A DNA stretch of 64,000 bases, from NCBI GenBank assembly GCA_002470465.1, contig DKMD01000018.1, positions 1-64,000 on the forward strand, read 5' to 3'. The notes under the pieces were generated by a model that saw only the letters and a list, made by a program, of their open reading frames with translations, ran no database searches and had not been told where the DNA came from. Below, piece by piece: positions 27,860-36,773 of the stretch. The position numbers and the translations under genes were made by a program. Within the stretch, counting starts at the first letter, position 1, and the number at the start of each line of letters is the position of its first letter. The stretch is from Pluralibacter sp. UBA7423. Its GTDB lineage: Bacteria > Pseudomonadota > Gammaproteobacteria > Enterobacterales > Enterobacteriaceae.

Positions 27860-28432
27860 TTAAACCTTCCAGAAGAACAGAATTGCCATCGTCAGCGTTA
27901 CCAGCCAGCACACGGCCAGCACCGAGAGGACAAAAACAAAAATATTCCAGCTTTTCGAATTGTACCATTCGGGTTTACCGCGAATGGAGGAGCCTCTTTT
28001 TGCTGCTGCCTTCTCCTCGTCACCAGGCCCTTCAAACCTGACTTCTGTGACGCTTTTCTCTTGTACGGGGAAGGGGAGTGGATGTTCTCCCTCCACGAGT
28101 GTACCTTTTATGACTTCGCCCGTGTATTTAACCCCTTTGCGTGGGATCGTTTTAATTAAAGAGTGAGAGAGACCTACCTCGTTAAACGACCTTCGCAGAA
28201 GGTAAAGTTGGCCATAATAGCTACTTTCGCTGACGGAGCCTTTTTGCTCGGCCCAGACCTCGTTGATGATTTTTTGTTTATCAGTTTCACCGTTTAATAG
28301 CTGCAACAGAAATCGATAGCTATTTTCAGATAATTCAACGCTAATACCGTCGTGAGTCATTAAGCAGCGCTTTTCCGGCAGAAACATTACCCCTTTGTCG
28401 AGAGTGTATAGCGGTCTCTCTTTTACATCCAT
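27860..28432 (-). CDS. Membrane-tethered winged-helix (CadC/ToxR-like) regulator, likely of the tad locus
   Basis: A 190-residue protein. Residues 1-105 form an OmpR/PhoB-type winged helix (ELSENSYRFLLQLLNGETDK, then SESSYYGQLYLLRRSFNEVG and the wing TIPRKGVKYTG). A charged linker leads to one transmembrane helix at residues 163-187, and the chain ends two or three residues later. Unlike CadC and ToxR it has no periplasmic sensor domain. It is upstream of flp in the same orientation, with 215 bases between them, so it is a good candidate to control Tad expression. Confidence 0.75.
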   Translation of the reverse strand: MDVKERPLYTLDKGVMFLPEKRCLMTHDGISVELSENSYRFLLQLLNGETDKQKIINEVWAEQKGSVSESSYYGQLYLLRRSFNEVGLSHSLIKTIPRKGVKYTGEVIKGTLVEGEHPLPFPVQEKSVTEVRFEGPGDEEKAAAKRGSSIRGKPEWYNSKSWNIFVFVLSVLAVCWLVTLTMAILFFWKV

Positions 28433-28940
28433 GAATAAACTCCAGTGTTACTGTTTGCTGCTTGATTGATATCAGTTAACCAGGATTCTTTCTGGTAGGC
28501 GACAGTGAGAAAACACTGAAGATATCCCAGGAGAATTGTTAGCGGGCAAAATGATATTCACGATGAGAGGCAGTGTTAGCTCAGAATAGCTGCCAGAACG
28601 CATGTTAAATCCATGTTGAATATGGTCTGTCAAAAATGTGATGAACATGATAGGAGGAAATCTCTGGTGGGTTAAAATTGGAATTTTCGATCGATTTCTT
28701 CTTTTTGATTGGTATGGTGATTGTTGTCCGTGAGGTGTGTTAATTGTGTGTTAATCAATTAATCTTATTTTGTCTTTTACCCTACTGGTGCGGGTTTGGA
28801 GGCTGGTAAGTTGAATTCAAAAAAAAGCTAACATAATTTATTTATTTATAATGAAAAATTAACATGCCCATTTAAATTAGGAAAATGCCTTATGGTTTTA
28901 TGCGATTCAACAAGAAGAAATGAAGTTTACCAGGTGGAGA
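28433..28940. other. AT-rich non-coding stretch upstream of the tethered regulator
   Basis: No gene can be supported. The stretch is visibly AT-rich with runs of A and T and probably holds the promoter of the winged-helix regulator. Base composition of this kind often marks H-NS-bound horizontally acquired DNA. Confidence 0.4.
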
Positions 28941-29400
28941 TTATCTATCTTGCAGTATTTCTCGGGCTAATTGTGAGGAAACCAACCTGTTGAGCAGTGT
29001 CTTGTTCTTCGGATAGCACATGATAATCAAAGTACTGGAAATAGTACTGGAGGCCCACGTCAAGCCTGGTGGAGTTATATTCAGTGGTGAGGCCGTCATC
29101 ATACAAGTGGGCTGTTCCTGCCGATACGATGGCGATACCGGATCAGGCTGAGTATGAGTCGACGTGGAAGTTGTCGGGATAATAGCCTGGCGGTGTACTG
29201 CCTCAGGCGTCAGCAGAATAAGTCCTTTCGCTACCGGATAATCAGAAATTGATTTTGGCTCCAGCGGAAAATGCCCGGCCGCTGATGCCTTCTGATTGAA
29301 GGCGCTGCCGATATTGTACTTGGGTATTGAACAATGCGTTTTTCGTAAGCTCGAATCCAACCCCGTTTTTCAGCTGCAGATTATCTTCTCCCTTCCGGAC
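28941..29400 (-). pseudogene. Decayed coding sequence, possibly an outer-membrane beta-barrel protein
   Basis: On the minus strand, bases 29400-29242 translate without a stop to a chain that includes NGVGFELTKNALFNTQVQYR and ends FSAGAKINF before a real stop. The amphipathic pattern and terminal Phe are typical of the last strands of outer-membrane barrels. Upstream the frame is broken by a stop near 29410. Downstream (29240-28941) another interrupted frame contains STRLDVGLQYYFQYFDYHVL with two stops before it. I cannot name the parent family. A chance open frame is the alternative. Confidence 0.3.
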
Positions 29401-29905
29401 TCTTCTGCTTTATCGCCACCAACGACGGTTCGCGGTACTTTGTGGGGGGCTATTTTTTGTTCGCTGTACTTACAGAATTCACTTTGCAATTCTCTTTTTC
29501 TTGATTTCTAGTATTAACTGCCTTATGTCTGCCTTATGTCTGCCTTATTTTGTAATTGGATTGTACTGAAACTGTTTCTGTGGCGTGCGCTTAAAGGCCT
29601 TTATTTTATTGGTCGGATCCCCGGTGGGTGCACTTATTGTGGTGTTATCAGGGTATTGAGAAATATTGCGTTTACATTGTGATCACATTATGTGCATCGG
29701 TGAATAAAAAGATGCTATTAAGACCTTTTTTTGTGATTCCATTTATGAATAACCCGTCAGATAATACTTAGTATGTGTGGCAGACCTGCCTGCATTATGA
29801 ATTAATATTTTTGTCGGGCGACAGTCTGTCTTTCATTCAGAATTTATTCTGTGAAGTGAAGAACAGGAACGTTGCGCTATTGTTGCTAGTCGAGGGAAGG
29901 CTATC
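29401..29905. other. AT-rich non-coding stretch upstream of the second LuxR-type gene
   Basis: Apart from the possible upstream end of the decayed gene I see no coding sequence. The part from about 29640 on is AT-rich and presumably contains the promoter of the regulator at 29906. Confidence 0.35.
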
Positions 29906-30553
29906 GTGTCTGTAATGGTTATTAGTGATAGTATTTATTTTCTACAGGGAAGCAGCAACTATCCTTTGGGCGGTAACGTAACATGTTTACTGGCAGCCGA
30001 CATGGTGGGTATTCCGGATTACTTTGATTATCTTATTAGCTCAAAAAAAACTAAAGTTCTTGTAATCAGCGTGGCTGATTACAGTATGCTGCTGACAATT
30101 ATTAGCTATGCTGCCCATCATAAAACACTCCGTATAATTATCGAAATTGCCTCGATTGTAGCTGTTCCGGTTATTAATGTTTGTGGCATCCTGATCGTCC
30201 ATCGAAAATTATCCAGAGAAATACTAATTGAACTCGTCCTTTACGGGAAGCTCACACGGCAGTATCCGTTTCAGGTTAATTTCGATCGGTTAGCCGGGCG
30301 CTCGCACTATAATACCTTCCGGACATTGCTTTTTGATGTTTCTGGCAGGTTTAGTATGCCGGAAAAAACGATCAGCAGACATAAATGCTTGTTGGCCCGG
30401 GAAATGTTCCTGGAGGGCATTAACAGCGCCGTTCAGCTACGGCTGATGCGCCTGTACATGCTTATTTATTCTATACGGGAAGAGGGAAGAGAGTCCCGGA
30501 TGACCATGGCAATCGGCACGCTGCCTGACTATCTCGCAATTGTAGATCGTTAA
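29906..30553 (+). CDS. LuxR-like fimbrial regulator (second copy type)
   Basis: A 215-residue protein starting at a GTG preceded by gggaagg; an internal ATG at 29915 is possible. The C-terminal third carries a LuxR-type recognition helix (MPEKTISRHKCLLAREMFLE) followed by INSAVQLRLMRLYMLIY. The N-terminal region looks like a degenerate receiver-type fold with several hydrophobic strands (KVLVISVADYSMLLTIISYA). It is not close to the LuxR gene at 9678. It reads toward the DUF1120 fimbrial operon 1.6 kb away and is its likeliest local regulator; this is inference from position. Confidence 0.6.
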   Translation: MSVMVISDSIYFLQGSSNYPLGGNVTCLLAADMVGIPDYFDYLISSKKTKVLVISVADYSMLLTIISYAAHHKTLRIIIEIASIVAVPVINVCGILIVHRKLSREILIELVLYGKLTRQYPFQVNFDRLAGRSHYNTFRTLLFDVSGRFSMPEKTISRHKCLLAREMFLEGINSAVQLRLMRLYMLIYSIREEGRESRMTMAIGTLPDYLAIVDR

Positions 30554-32119
30554 AGCGATTTACTCAGAGACAATGTTGAAGAAGCGGGCAACCTTTCATA
30601 AAAGGTACAGTATACCTCTGGTATGACGATAAAGAGTCCTGCCAGGTTAACGATAGTTGCCCTGTACGCAGTGTTCAGAAATCAGTAACCCGCCGGAGTT
30701 ATGGACCAGGGATATAGCATAAATATAACTCGTGGAATGTTACTTTAATGGCGCCATTGGTCGTAAACATTTAGCTAGAGGGTGATACTAGTAATACTTT
30801 TTATTCCTGTTCCACAATAAGAGCGGTGAAATCATCTAATACATGCTATTGGTGTGTGTTAGATGATTTTTCAATCCACGATCTGCCGATAAATTGTGCT
30901 GATGATTCTATGAATTTTCAAGCCAGCCTCCATTTGTAATACAACATACCATTCATATTTAAATAAAATGCGATGAAGCATCCTTAGGGACTTATCAATG
31001 CACTGCTGCCCCGCACTGTATGATATCCTGACTTTTCGTGTTAAAGGTTAGTGATTTTTTTACGTGACGCAATGTTTTTATTCCTTGCTGGTGTGCATAT
31101 TTTAATATGTAGCTCATCATTGTGAGGTGTTGGCTACAAAACTCCTTTCTCAAAAAATCTTACGCAATACGATGCGTAGTATCTCCAAAGTCTGTCAGAC
31201 ACAAACTTCCGAAATCCTTAGATATACATCGTGCTGGTTATATGAAAATCCGAAGTATTGAGGAGTGAACCACTTTCAGTACTATCCTTAGCGAAGATTT
31301 CAACACGGCTGAGGTTGAACCAGAAAGGAACCAGGAGCTATATTTTAGTTTTTTTTGACTACAATCTACTCTATATGCCCTTATTTTTAATTTTTTCAGT
31401 CTTAACTGTCTTATCCAAAACTTATTCTGTGAATATTTTGTTACGACCGTGCTTTTTCTTTGGTGTGATTGATTTTGTATTTTAATAATTATTTCAATGT
31501 GTTAGCTATCTTTTTTCGTTGTGGATATGTATGCGAAACACTAATTTTACATTGTGTGGTTTTGCTTAGGCCGTAAGTGAGAAAAGATATTCTTAAGGTT
31601 GTTTTTCGCTATTTATTTTTTTTGTGCAGTGCCGGATAATTTTCGACATACAGCAGGCACGTTCGTATCAAAAAAATAATATTTGTCTTTGGGATGTTAT
31701 TTCTTGTGAGGGTATGCACTGTTTTGGTTGACAGATGATTAATCAGCGCTTTTTGCTGTGCTCCCATGAGTTATCAATGGAAATATATTCCTGTATGTAA
31801 TGGTGTGATTATTCATCATCCGGTGACGAGACCTGCTTTTGGAATACGGAAATGACCCGTTACCAGGATTGATTTAATTACATCTGCCGGTAGATAAAAC
31901 CTGAGAACTTTGTCATCAGTGTAACAGACCATGCCTGTTATTGACTAATGTCTGCCACGCTAACCTGCATAAAGCATTCAGCATTTTTATAGAGGTGCTG
32001 TCTGCTGCGTCTGTTTGTGCCGACCCACTCGATGGGGGAAGTGATGGCAGAATGCTTTATTAAATAAATGAAATTTCGTCAGGTGATATGAGCCTGATAA
32101 ACAGAATCAGAGGTGTTAA
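30554..32119. other. 1.57-kb AT-rich intergenic region upstream of the DUF1120 fimbrial operon
   Basis: No gene is supported here. A 75-codon frame at 31258-31485 lacks a ribosome-binding site and known features. The region is strongly AT-rich with many T runs, and contains one terminator-like hairpin at 30829. I looked for a pair of inverted repeats like those bounding the fim switch and for the TTGGGGCCA core, and found neither. Long AT-rich leaders of this kind often carry H-NS and activator sites of fimbrial operons. Confidence 0.45.
30829..30871 (+). terminator. Possible terminator after the second LuxR-type gene
   Basis: A perfect 11-base inverted repeat (aaatcatctaa / ttagatgattt) runs into a T tract. 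The loop is long (19 bases) and the stem is AT-rich, so its strength is uncertain. It is about 275 bases after the gene. Confidence 0.45.
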
Positions 32120-32833
32120 GTGAAAGTAATAAATAAATCTGCAATGTCAGCGGCCAGCTTATTGTTGAGTACGTTGTGTCTCTTCCCTCTGTATTCCCAC
32201 GCAACGGGAATGGTGCCAGAAACGTCGGTGGTTATTGTTGAGGGCGGGGATGGCGAAGCGACCATGAATGTCACCAACACGGATAATTATCCAATGCTGC
32301 TGACCACCACCATTCAGGATATTGCTCAGGATAAAGAGAAGTTGTTGCTGGTTTCGCCTCCGGCCATTCGTGTGGACGGCGGCAAAACACAGAAGGTGCG
32401 CTTTATGCTGATAAGTAAAGCGCCGCTTAAAACGGAGCGCCTACGCCGCGTCATTTTCAACGGTATTCCGCCCCAGAATAAGGGCAAAAATGAGGTGCGC
32501 ATGAGCGTCAGTCAGAATTTACCGGTGCTGATTCGTCCGGCAGGCCTGGCCCGCGATGAGGCTCCCTGGAAACGCCTGAGCTGGAAGGTCGCTGGCAACA
32601 AGCTGCTGGTCAGCAACGATTCCCCTTACGTGGTACGCCTGGCGCAGGGCGTGAAAACGCTGCCGGGGAATGTAGCCCTGAGCCTGCCTCAAAGTTACAT
32701 CCTGCCAGGACAGCATCTTTCTTTACAGGCTCCGGAAGGAAAAGCGCTGTCCGGTACGAAGCAGGTGCGTATTTCGCCAGCGACCACATGGGGATATTCG
32801 GTAAATACCTTCGATGCACCGATCGCGCAGTAA
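32120..32833 (+). CDS. Periplasmic fimbrial chaperone of the DUF1120 (Yhc-like) operon
   Basis: A 237-residue PapD-like chaperone from a GTG start with aggtg in front. The signal peptide ends near YSHATGM. The first Ig domain has TSVVIVEGGDGEATMNVTNT, the conserved PPAIRVDGGKTQKVRFML strand, and a lysine-arginine rich RLRRVIFNGIPP segment; the second domain includes WKVAGNKLLVSNDSPYVVRL. It is first in an operon of chaperone, five pilins, usher and minor subunit, similar to E. coli yhcADEF. There are no cysteines in the mature part. Confidence 0.85.
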   Translation: MKVINKSAMSAASLLLSTLCLFPLYSHATGMVPETSVVIVEGGDGEATMNVTNTDNYPMLLTTTIQDIAQDKEKLLLVSPPAIRVDGGKTQKVRFMLISKAPLKTERLRRVIFNGIPPQNKGKNEVRMSVSQNLPVLIRPAGLARDEAPWKRLSWKVAGNKLLVSNDSPYVVRLAQGVKTLPGNVALSLPQSYILPGQHLSLQAPEGKALSGTKQVRISPATTWGYSVNTFDAPIAQ

Positions 32834-32950
32834 CCTGCATGACGGTCAGTAAGGTGTCTGCCTGAGAAGGAAGCCTGGTCTGCGGGTCCGGCTTCCGGTA
32901 TGGAAAGCACCGGCCTGGAGCCGGTTTACAGTCATAAAAAGGAAAGCAGA

Positions 32951-33664
32951 ATGAAAACAACAACTATTAGTAAAGCCTTACTGGCCACGCTCCTGGCCGC
33001 CGTAGCAGGCCAGGCCATGGCCGAAGGCGACAGCGTTGATGTTAAGGTCCGTGGACAGTTCGTTCCGGCGGCCTGCACCACAACCGTCAGCGGCGGTGGA
33101 ACCGTGGACTACGGCACCATCAAAGCGGAAACCATTGCGAAGGACGATTTCACCATGCTGGCAGTGAAAAACCTGAACCTGAGCATTGCCTGCGAGGCGC
33201 CGATGAAGATTGCGCTCCACACCACGGATATGCGCGCGGATAGTACCGTAGCGCTGACGGGTAAGAGCTGGAATGTTAAGGCCCAGAGCGGGGAGTATAA
33301 GGCAAGTAGCTCAGTGCTTGGGCTGGGCAAAGCTGGCGATAAAAATATTGGTTCGTGGGCAATGTGGATGGAGCCAGACTCCATTAAGGCCGACGGTAAC
33401 GCTGTGGACGTTATTGCTGTGAATGGTTTCCCGGCAGCAACGGACAGTGCCTGGGTTAAACCTACATCAGGTACTACCTGGCTGGCGCAGACTGGGGATT
33501 CATATAAGTCATGGGCAGCTACCGGCACCACTACTCCGATTGCGCTGACCACTCTGAACGGCACCCTGTCCGTGCAGGCGGGTATCAATAAAGGTTCAGA
33601 GCTTGATCTGACCAAAACCGTAACCCTCGATGGCATGGCCACCATCCAGGTGTTCTACCTCTGA
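32951..33664 (+). CDS. DUF1120-family fimbrial subunit 1 (subfamily A)
   Basis: A 237-residue secreted pilin. I place the start at the ATG at 32951, after ggaaag; the open frame extends 17 codons upstream without a signal. The signal peptide (KALLATLLAAVAGQAMA) precedes EGDSVDVKVRGQFVPAACTT. Two cysteines (PAACT and IACEAP) should form the usual pilin disulfide. The chain ends DGMATIQVFYL, the aromatic C-terminal strand typical of DUF1120 and E. coli YhcF. It is closest to subunit 4 (35271), sharing the VALTGKSW and WAMWMEP segments. Confidence 0.85.
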   Translation: MKTTTISKALLATLLAAVAGQAMAEGDSVDVKVRGQFVPAACTTTVSGGGTVDYGTIKAETIAKDDFTMLAVKNLNLSIACEAPMKIALHTTDMRADSTVALTGKSWNVKAQSGEYKASSSVLGLGKAGDKNIGSWAMWMEPDSIKADGNAVDVIAVNGFPAATDSAWVKPTSGTTWLAQTGDSYKSWAATGTTTPIALTTLNGTLSVQAGINKGSELDLTKTVTLDGMATIQVFYL

Positions 33665-33701
33665 TTATTTGTTTCTGAAAATACAAGTTGGAATACCGAT
33701 A

Positions 33702-34376
33702 ATGAATAAATTAACCAAACTGGCGGCCGCTACGCTGCTGGCTGCCGTTGCCGGTCAGGCAATGGCGGTTGACGACAACGTTGACGTTAAGGTTACGGGG
33801 CAGATCGTGCCTCCGGCATGCATACCGGCAGTCAATGGTGGGGCAGTATTTGACTATGGGGCGATTAAGGCGGGTTCATTAAAGAGCGACAGTTTTAACG
33901 TTCTGGCGAAAAAGGGTCTGAGCTTCAGCCTCACCTGTAGTTCTCCGATGAAGGTGGCCTTTATCTCAGCGGACGGTCGTGCGGGAACGGTTGTTTCCGG
34001 CGGCGGCTCTATGGGAATTAATGGCAGCAGTACATCCAAATTCTATGGGCTCGGGCAGGTAGACGGAAAAAACATCGGCAACTATGCCATGGGGATCAGG
34101 GACACCGATTTAACGATCGACGGCGAAAAGGGCTTTGAAGGTATTCAGTCGCAGGATAACGGAGCAACCTGGAAAACTGGTGATTACAGAGGTATCTGGA
34201 TGGATCAGCAATATATTTCAAGCGTTGCAAAATCCGGAACCACGGAACCAGTAGCCTTTACGACATTGACCGGCACTATTCTTACCCAGCCCGTGATCAA
34301 TAAGGCTTCTGAGCTTGATTTGACCAAAGTTATCAATCTGGATGGACTGGTCTCTATTCAGGTCTTGTACCTATAA
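33702..34376 (+). CDS. DUF1120-family fimbrial subunit 2 (subfamily B)
   Basis: A 224-residue pilin starting at the ATG at 33702 (MNKLTKLAAATLLAAVAGQA). The mature start VDDNVDVKVTGQIVPPACIP and the GGAVFDYGAIKAGSL segment define subfamily B, shared almost word for word with subunits 3 and 5. Cysteines are in PPACIP and LTCSSP. The end is LDGLVSIQVLYL. The middle, about residues 85-190, differs from the other copies, so the copies share conserved ends and a variable centre. Confidence 0.85.
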   Translation: MNKLTKLAAATLLAAVAGQAMAVDDNVDVKVTGQIVPPACIPAVNGGAVFDYGAIKAGSLKSDSFNVLAKKGLSFSLTCSSPMKVAFISADGRAGTVVSGGGSMGINGSSTSKFYGLGQVDGKNIGNYAMGIRDTDLTIDGEKGFEGIQSQDNGATWKTGDYRGIWMDQQYISSVAKSGTTEPVAFTTLTGTILTQPVINKASELDLTKVINLDGLVSIQVLYL

Positions 34377-34457
34377 ACAGGATCGGTTTAATAAATCAGA
34401 TTCAGGACAGTTTCGCCTGCCTGAATATAGTGGGCAGGCTGAAATAGGGATAAAACA

Positions 34458-35171
34458 ATGAAAGCAATTACGCGTAAAACGCTGTTAGCCGCTTTTCTGA
34501 GTGTCGTGGCGTGTCAGGTGATGGCCGTTGACGATAACGTTGATGTTAAAGTCACCGGGCAAATTGTACCGCCAGCCTGTATTCCGGCGATGAGCGGTGG
34601 GGCCGTATTTGATTACGGTGCCATTAAAGCAGCCTCTCTGAAAAGCGATGATTTTAATCTGTTAGCAGAAAAAACACTTAATTTTTCGGTATCCTGCGAC
34701 TCGCCAACAAAAATAGCCTTTAAGGTAACGGATGCACGCAAGGGAACGGCCGTGCTGCCGGTGGGTAAAAACATGCAGCGTCGCGATATCACTGCTGATA
34801 CGGCTTTATCCGGGCTGGGAACAGAGGATGGCAAAAATATCGGTGCCTATTCCCTGAATATTGCAAAAATGACGGTGGATAAAGGCGACGGTTCTACGGA
34901 GACCGCCCTCGACAGCCTCGACAGCATCCGTTCAGAGGACAACGGGCAGACCTGGACAAAGCTCTCAACGGGAACAAATACCCGCGTTTACCTTGATGAC
35001 GACGGACGTTTGTTCGCACTGGCGGAAAAAGGGCAGCTTGAGCCACTGTCGGTTAAAGTTATGAATGCAACAATGTGGGCGATGGTCGCGATCAATAAAG
35101 GGTCAGCGCTTAATCTGACAAAGATAAATAATCTGGATGGTCAGATAAATATTCAGGTTATTTATCTCTAA
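34458..35171 (+). CDS. DUF1120-family fimbrial subunit 3 (subfamily B)
   Basis: A 237-residue pilin with a signal peptide (TLLAAFLSVVACQVMA) and the subfamily B start VDDNVDVKVTGQIVPPACIP. It has the disulfide cysteines (PPACIP, VSCDSP) and an additional Cys in the signal peptide. The variable middle is rich in charged residues (KMTVDKGDGSTETALDSLDS). It ends LDGQINIQVIYL. The ribosome-binding site is aggga before the ATG at 34458. Base use in the second half is more AT-rich than in subunits 1 and 4. Confidence 0.85.
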   Translation: MKAITRKTLLAAFLSVVACQVMAVDDNVDVKVTGQIVPPACIPAMSGGAVFDYGAIKAASLKSDDFNLLAEKTLNFSVSCDSPTKIAFKVTDARKGTAVLPVGKNMQRRDITADTALSGLGTEDGKNIGAYSLNIAKMTVDKGDGSTETALDSLDSIRSEDNGQTWTKLSTGTNTRVYLDDDGRLFALAEKGQLEPLSVKVMNATMWAMVAINKGSALNLTKINNLDGQINIQVIYL

Positions 35172-35270
35172 AGCAACGCGTCTTCTTATATTTTAGAGTG
35201 TGTTGGTTTGTATTCTGCTTATTTTTATAAGCAGACTGAAAATGTGAATTAAATTGTAAAGGAAAACACT

Positions 35271-35969
35271 ATGAAAGCAGTAATGCGTAAAACTCTTCTG
35301 GCTGCCGTGCTTGCTGCAACTGCAGGACAGGCTATGGCCGCAGGCGACAGCATTGATGTGAAAGTTATCGGTCAGATTGTCCCGGCTGCCTGCACGGCGA
35401 ACGTTACCGGTGGCGCAACTGTTGATTACGGCACCATGAAATCCAGCACCCTGGCAACGGATGATTTCACCATGCTGGACGTGAAGACGCTTGAGCTGAG
35501 CATCGCCTGTGAAGCGCCGGTGAAGATTGCCCTGAAAACTCAGGATATGCGCTCTGACAGCGTCGTGGCGCTGACCGGTAAAAACTGGGGTATGAAGGCC
35601 AGCACCGTGGCGGCCAACGGAAAAGAGTTGGGCCTGGGCAGTGCTGATGGCAAGAACATTGGTGCATGGGCAATGTGGATGGAGCCAGCGTCTGTTAAGG
35701 CGGACGGTAATGCGGTTGATGCGCTGGATACGACGGGTACCCCTAATGCCAGCTCCACCTGGACCAAAGCCGCGGGCGGCGCAGCCTGGCTGGCAACTAC
35801 TGGTGCCTATAAGTCCTGGGGCGCAACCGGCACTGTCACACCAGTTGCTCTGACTACCCTGACCGGCACTCTGTCCGTACAGGCGGGTATCAACAAGGCA
35901 TCTGAGCTGGATCTGACCAAACCGGTCACGCTGGATGGCCTGGCTACCCTGCAGGTTTACTACCTCTGA
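35271..35969 (+). CDS. DUF1120-family fimbrial subunit 4 (subfamily A)
   Basis: A 232-residue pilin with signal peptide VMRKTLLAAVLAATAGQAMA. It is a clear paralogue of subunit 1, sharing AGDSIDVKV, PAACTANVTGG, VDYGTMKSSTL, DFTMLDVKTLELSIACEAPV, VALTGKNW and NIGAWAMWMEPAS in the same order. It ends LDGLATLQVYYL. The high GC and strong codon preference resemble highly expressed genes, so this or subunit 1 may be the major structural pilin. About 100 bases separate it from subunit 3, with a fresh ribosome-binding site (aagga). Confidence 0.86.
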   Translation: MKAVMRKTLLAAVLAATAGQAMAAGDSIDVKVIGQIVPAACTANVTGGATVDYGTMKSSTLATDDFTMLDVKTLELSIACEAPVKIALKTQDMRSDSVVALTGKNWGMKASTVAANGKELGLGSADGKNIGAWAMWMEPASVKADGNAVDALDTTGTPNASSTWTKAAGGAAWLATTGAYKSWGATGTVTPVALTTLTGTLSVQAGINKASELDLTKPVTLDGLATLQVYYL

Positions 35970-36022
35970 TGACCAATGCGGGCCGGGTTTCCGGCCCATT
36001 TATAAGACCGGGAGATAATGGA

Positions 36023-36697
36023 ATGAACCGTTCAGTAAAATTAATCGCTGTTGCGGCGCTGGTGCTGGCAGCAGGCCAGGCGATGGCCGTCGACGATAAT
36101 GTGGATGTGAAGGTTACCGGGCAGATTGTGCCGCCAGCCTGTGTACCGGCTATCAGCGGAGGCGCGGTGTTTGATTATGGTAGTATTAAAGCCGCCAGCC
36201 TTGCGCAAGACGATTATACGGTATTGAGTGGAAAGTCTTTGAGCTTTACGGTTAAATGTGATGCTCCTATGAAAATCGCATTTAAAACTACGGATATCAG
36301 GAAGGACTCAGGTTTTCTTGGCCCTGCAGGAATAAAATTACTTGGTGCTGATAGTAAGGATAAGCAATTAAGTGGGTTAGGTATGATTAATGGTATTAGC
36401 ATCGGGGGATACGTTCTCGGACTAGCTGGTACCAGTTATCTCGCTGATGGTTCTTCCGTTTCTGCTATCTATTCTACTGATAATGGGTCCACTTGGAAAG
36501 TGGGGGGCGGATGGTTATTAGATGATAATAAGCTGAACTCAGTTGCTTCTTCGGATGATATGACCGCTCCGATCCCTTTAACCACATTAAGTGCATACAT
36601 TTCTGCTCAGGCTATTCTGAATAAAGGCTCAGAGCTTGATCTTACTAAAGTTATTAATTTAGATGGTATGTCAACCATTCAAGTCATCTACCTTTGA
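36023..36697 (+). CDS. DUF1120-family fimbrial subunit 5 (subfamily B, mosaic)
   Basis: A 224-residue pilin from the ATG at 36023 (gggagat upstream); the open frame runs 18 codons further but those are the spacer. The first 65 codons match subfamily B (VDDNVDVKVTGQIVPPACVP, SGGAVFDYGSIKAASL) and have normal GC. From about base 36215 to the end the DNA becomes strongly AT-rich, with third positions largely A or T, while the frame and the C-terminal LDGMSTIQVIYL are kept. That switch inside one gene suggests recombination of a foreign variable domain into a conserved frame. Confidence 0.82.
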   Translation: MNRSVKLIAVAALVLAAGQAMAVDDNVDVKVTGQIVPPACVPAISGGAVFDYGSIKAASLAQDDYTVLSGKSLSFTVKCDAPMKIAFKTTDIRKDSGFLGPAGIKLLGADSKDKQLSGLGMINGISIGGYVLGLAGTSYLADGSSVSAIYSTDNGSTWKVGGGWLLDDNKLNSVASSDDMTAPIPLTTLSAYISAQAILNKGSELDLTKVINLDGMSTIQVIYL

Positions 36698-36773
36698 TTA
36701 ATCATTAAAATAATTACAGGTGCCCTTGCCGGGGCGCCTTTTATGGACTGTTTTATTTTTTTCCGGAGTACCC

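Noticed and set aside
31258..31485. 75-codon frame in the AT-rich gap
   Set aside because: No ribosome-binding site, a hydrophobic tail made by T runs, and no recognisable family.
30554..32119. Possible invertible promoter element of the fim type
   Set aside because: No matching pair of inverted repeats or recombinase gene could be found in the gap.
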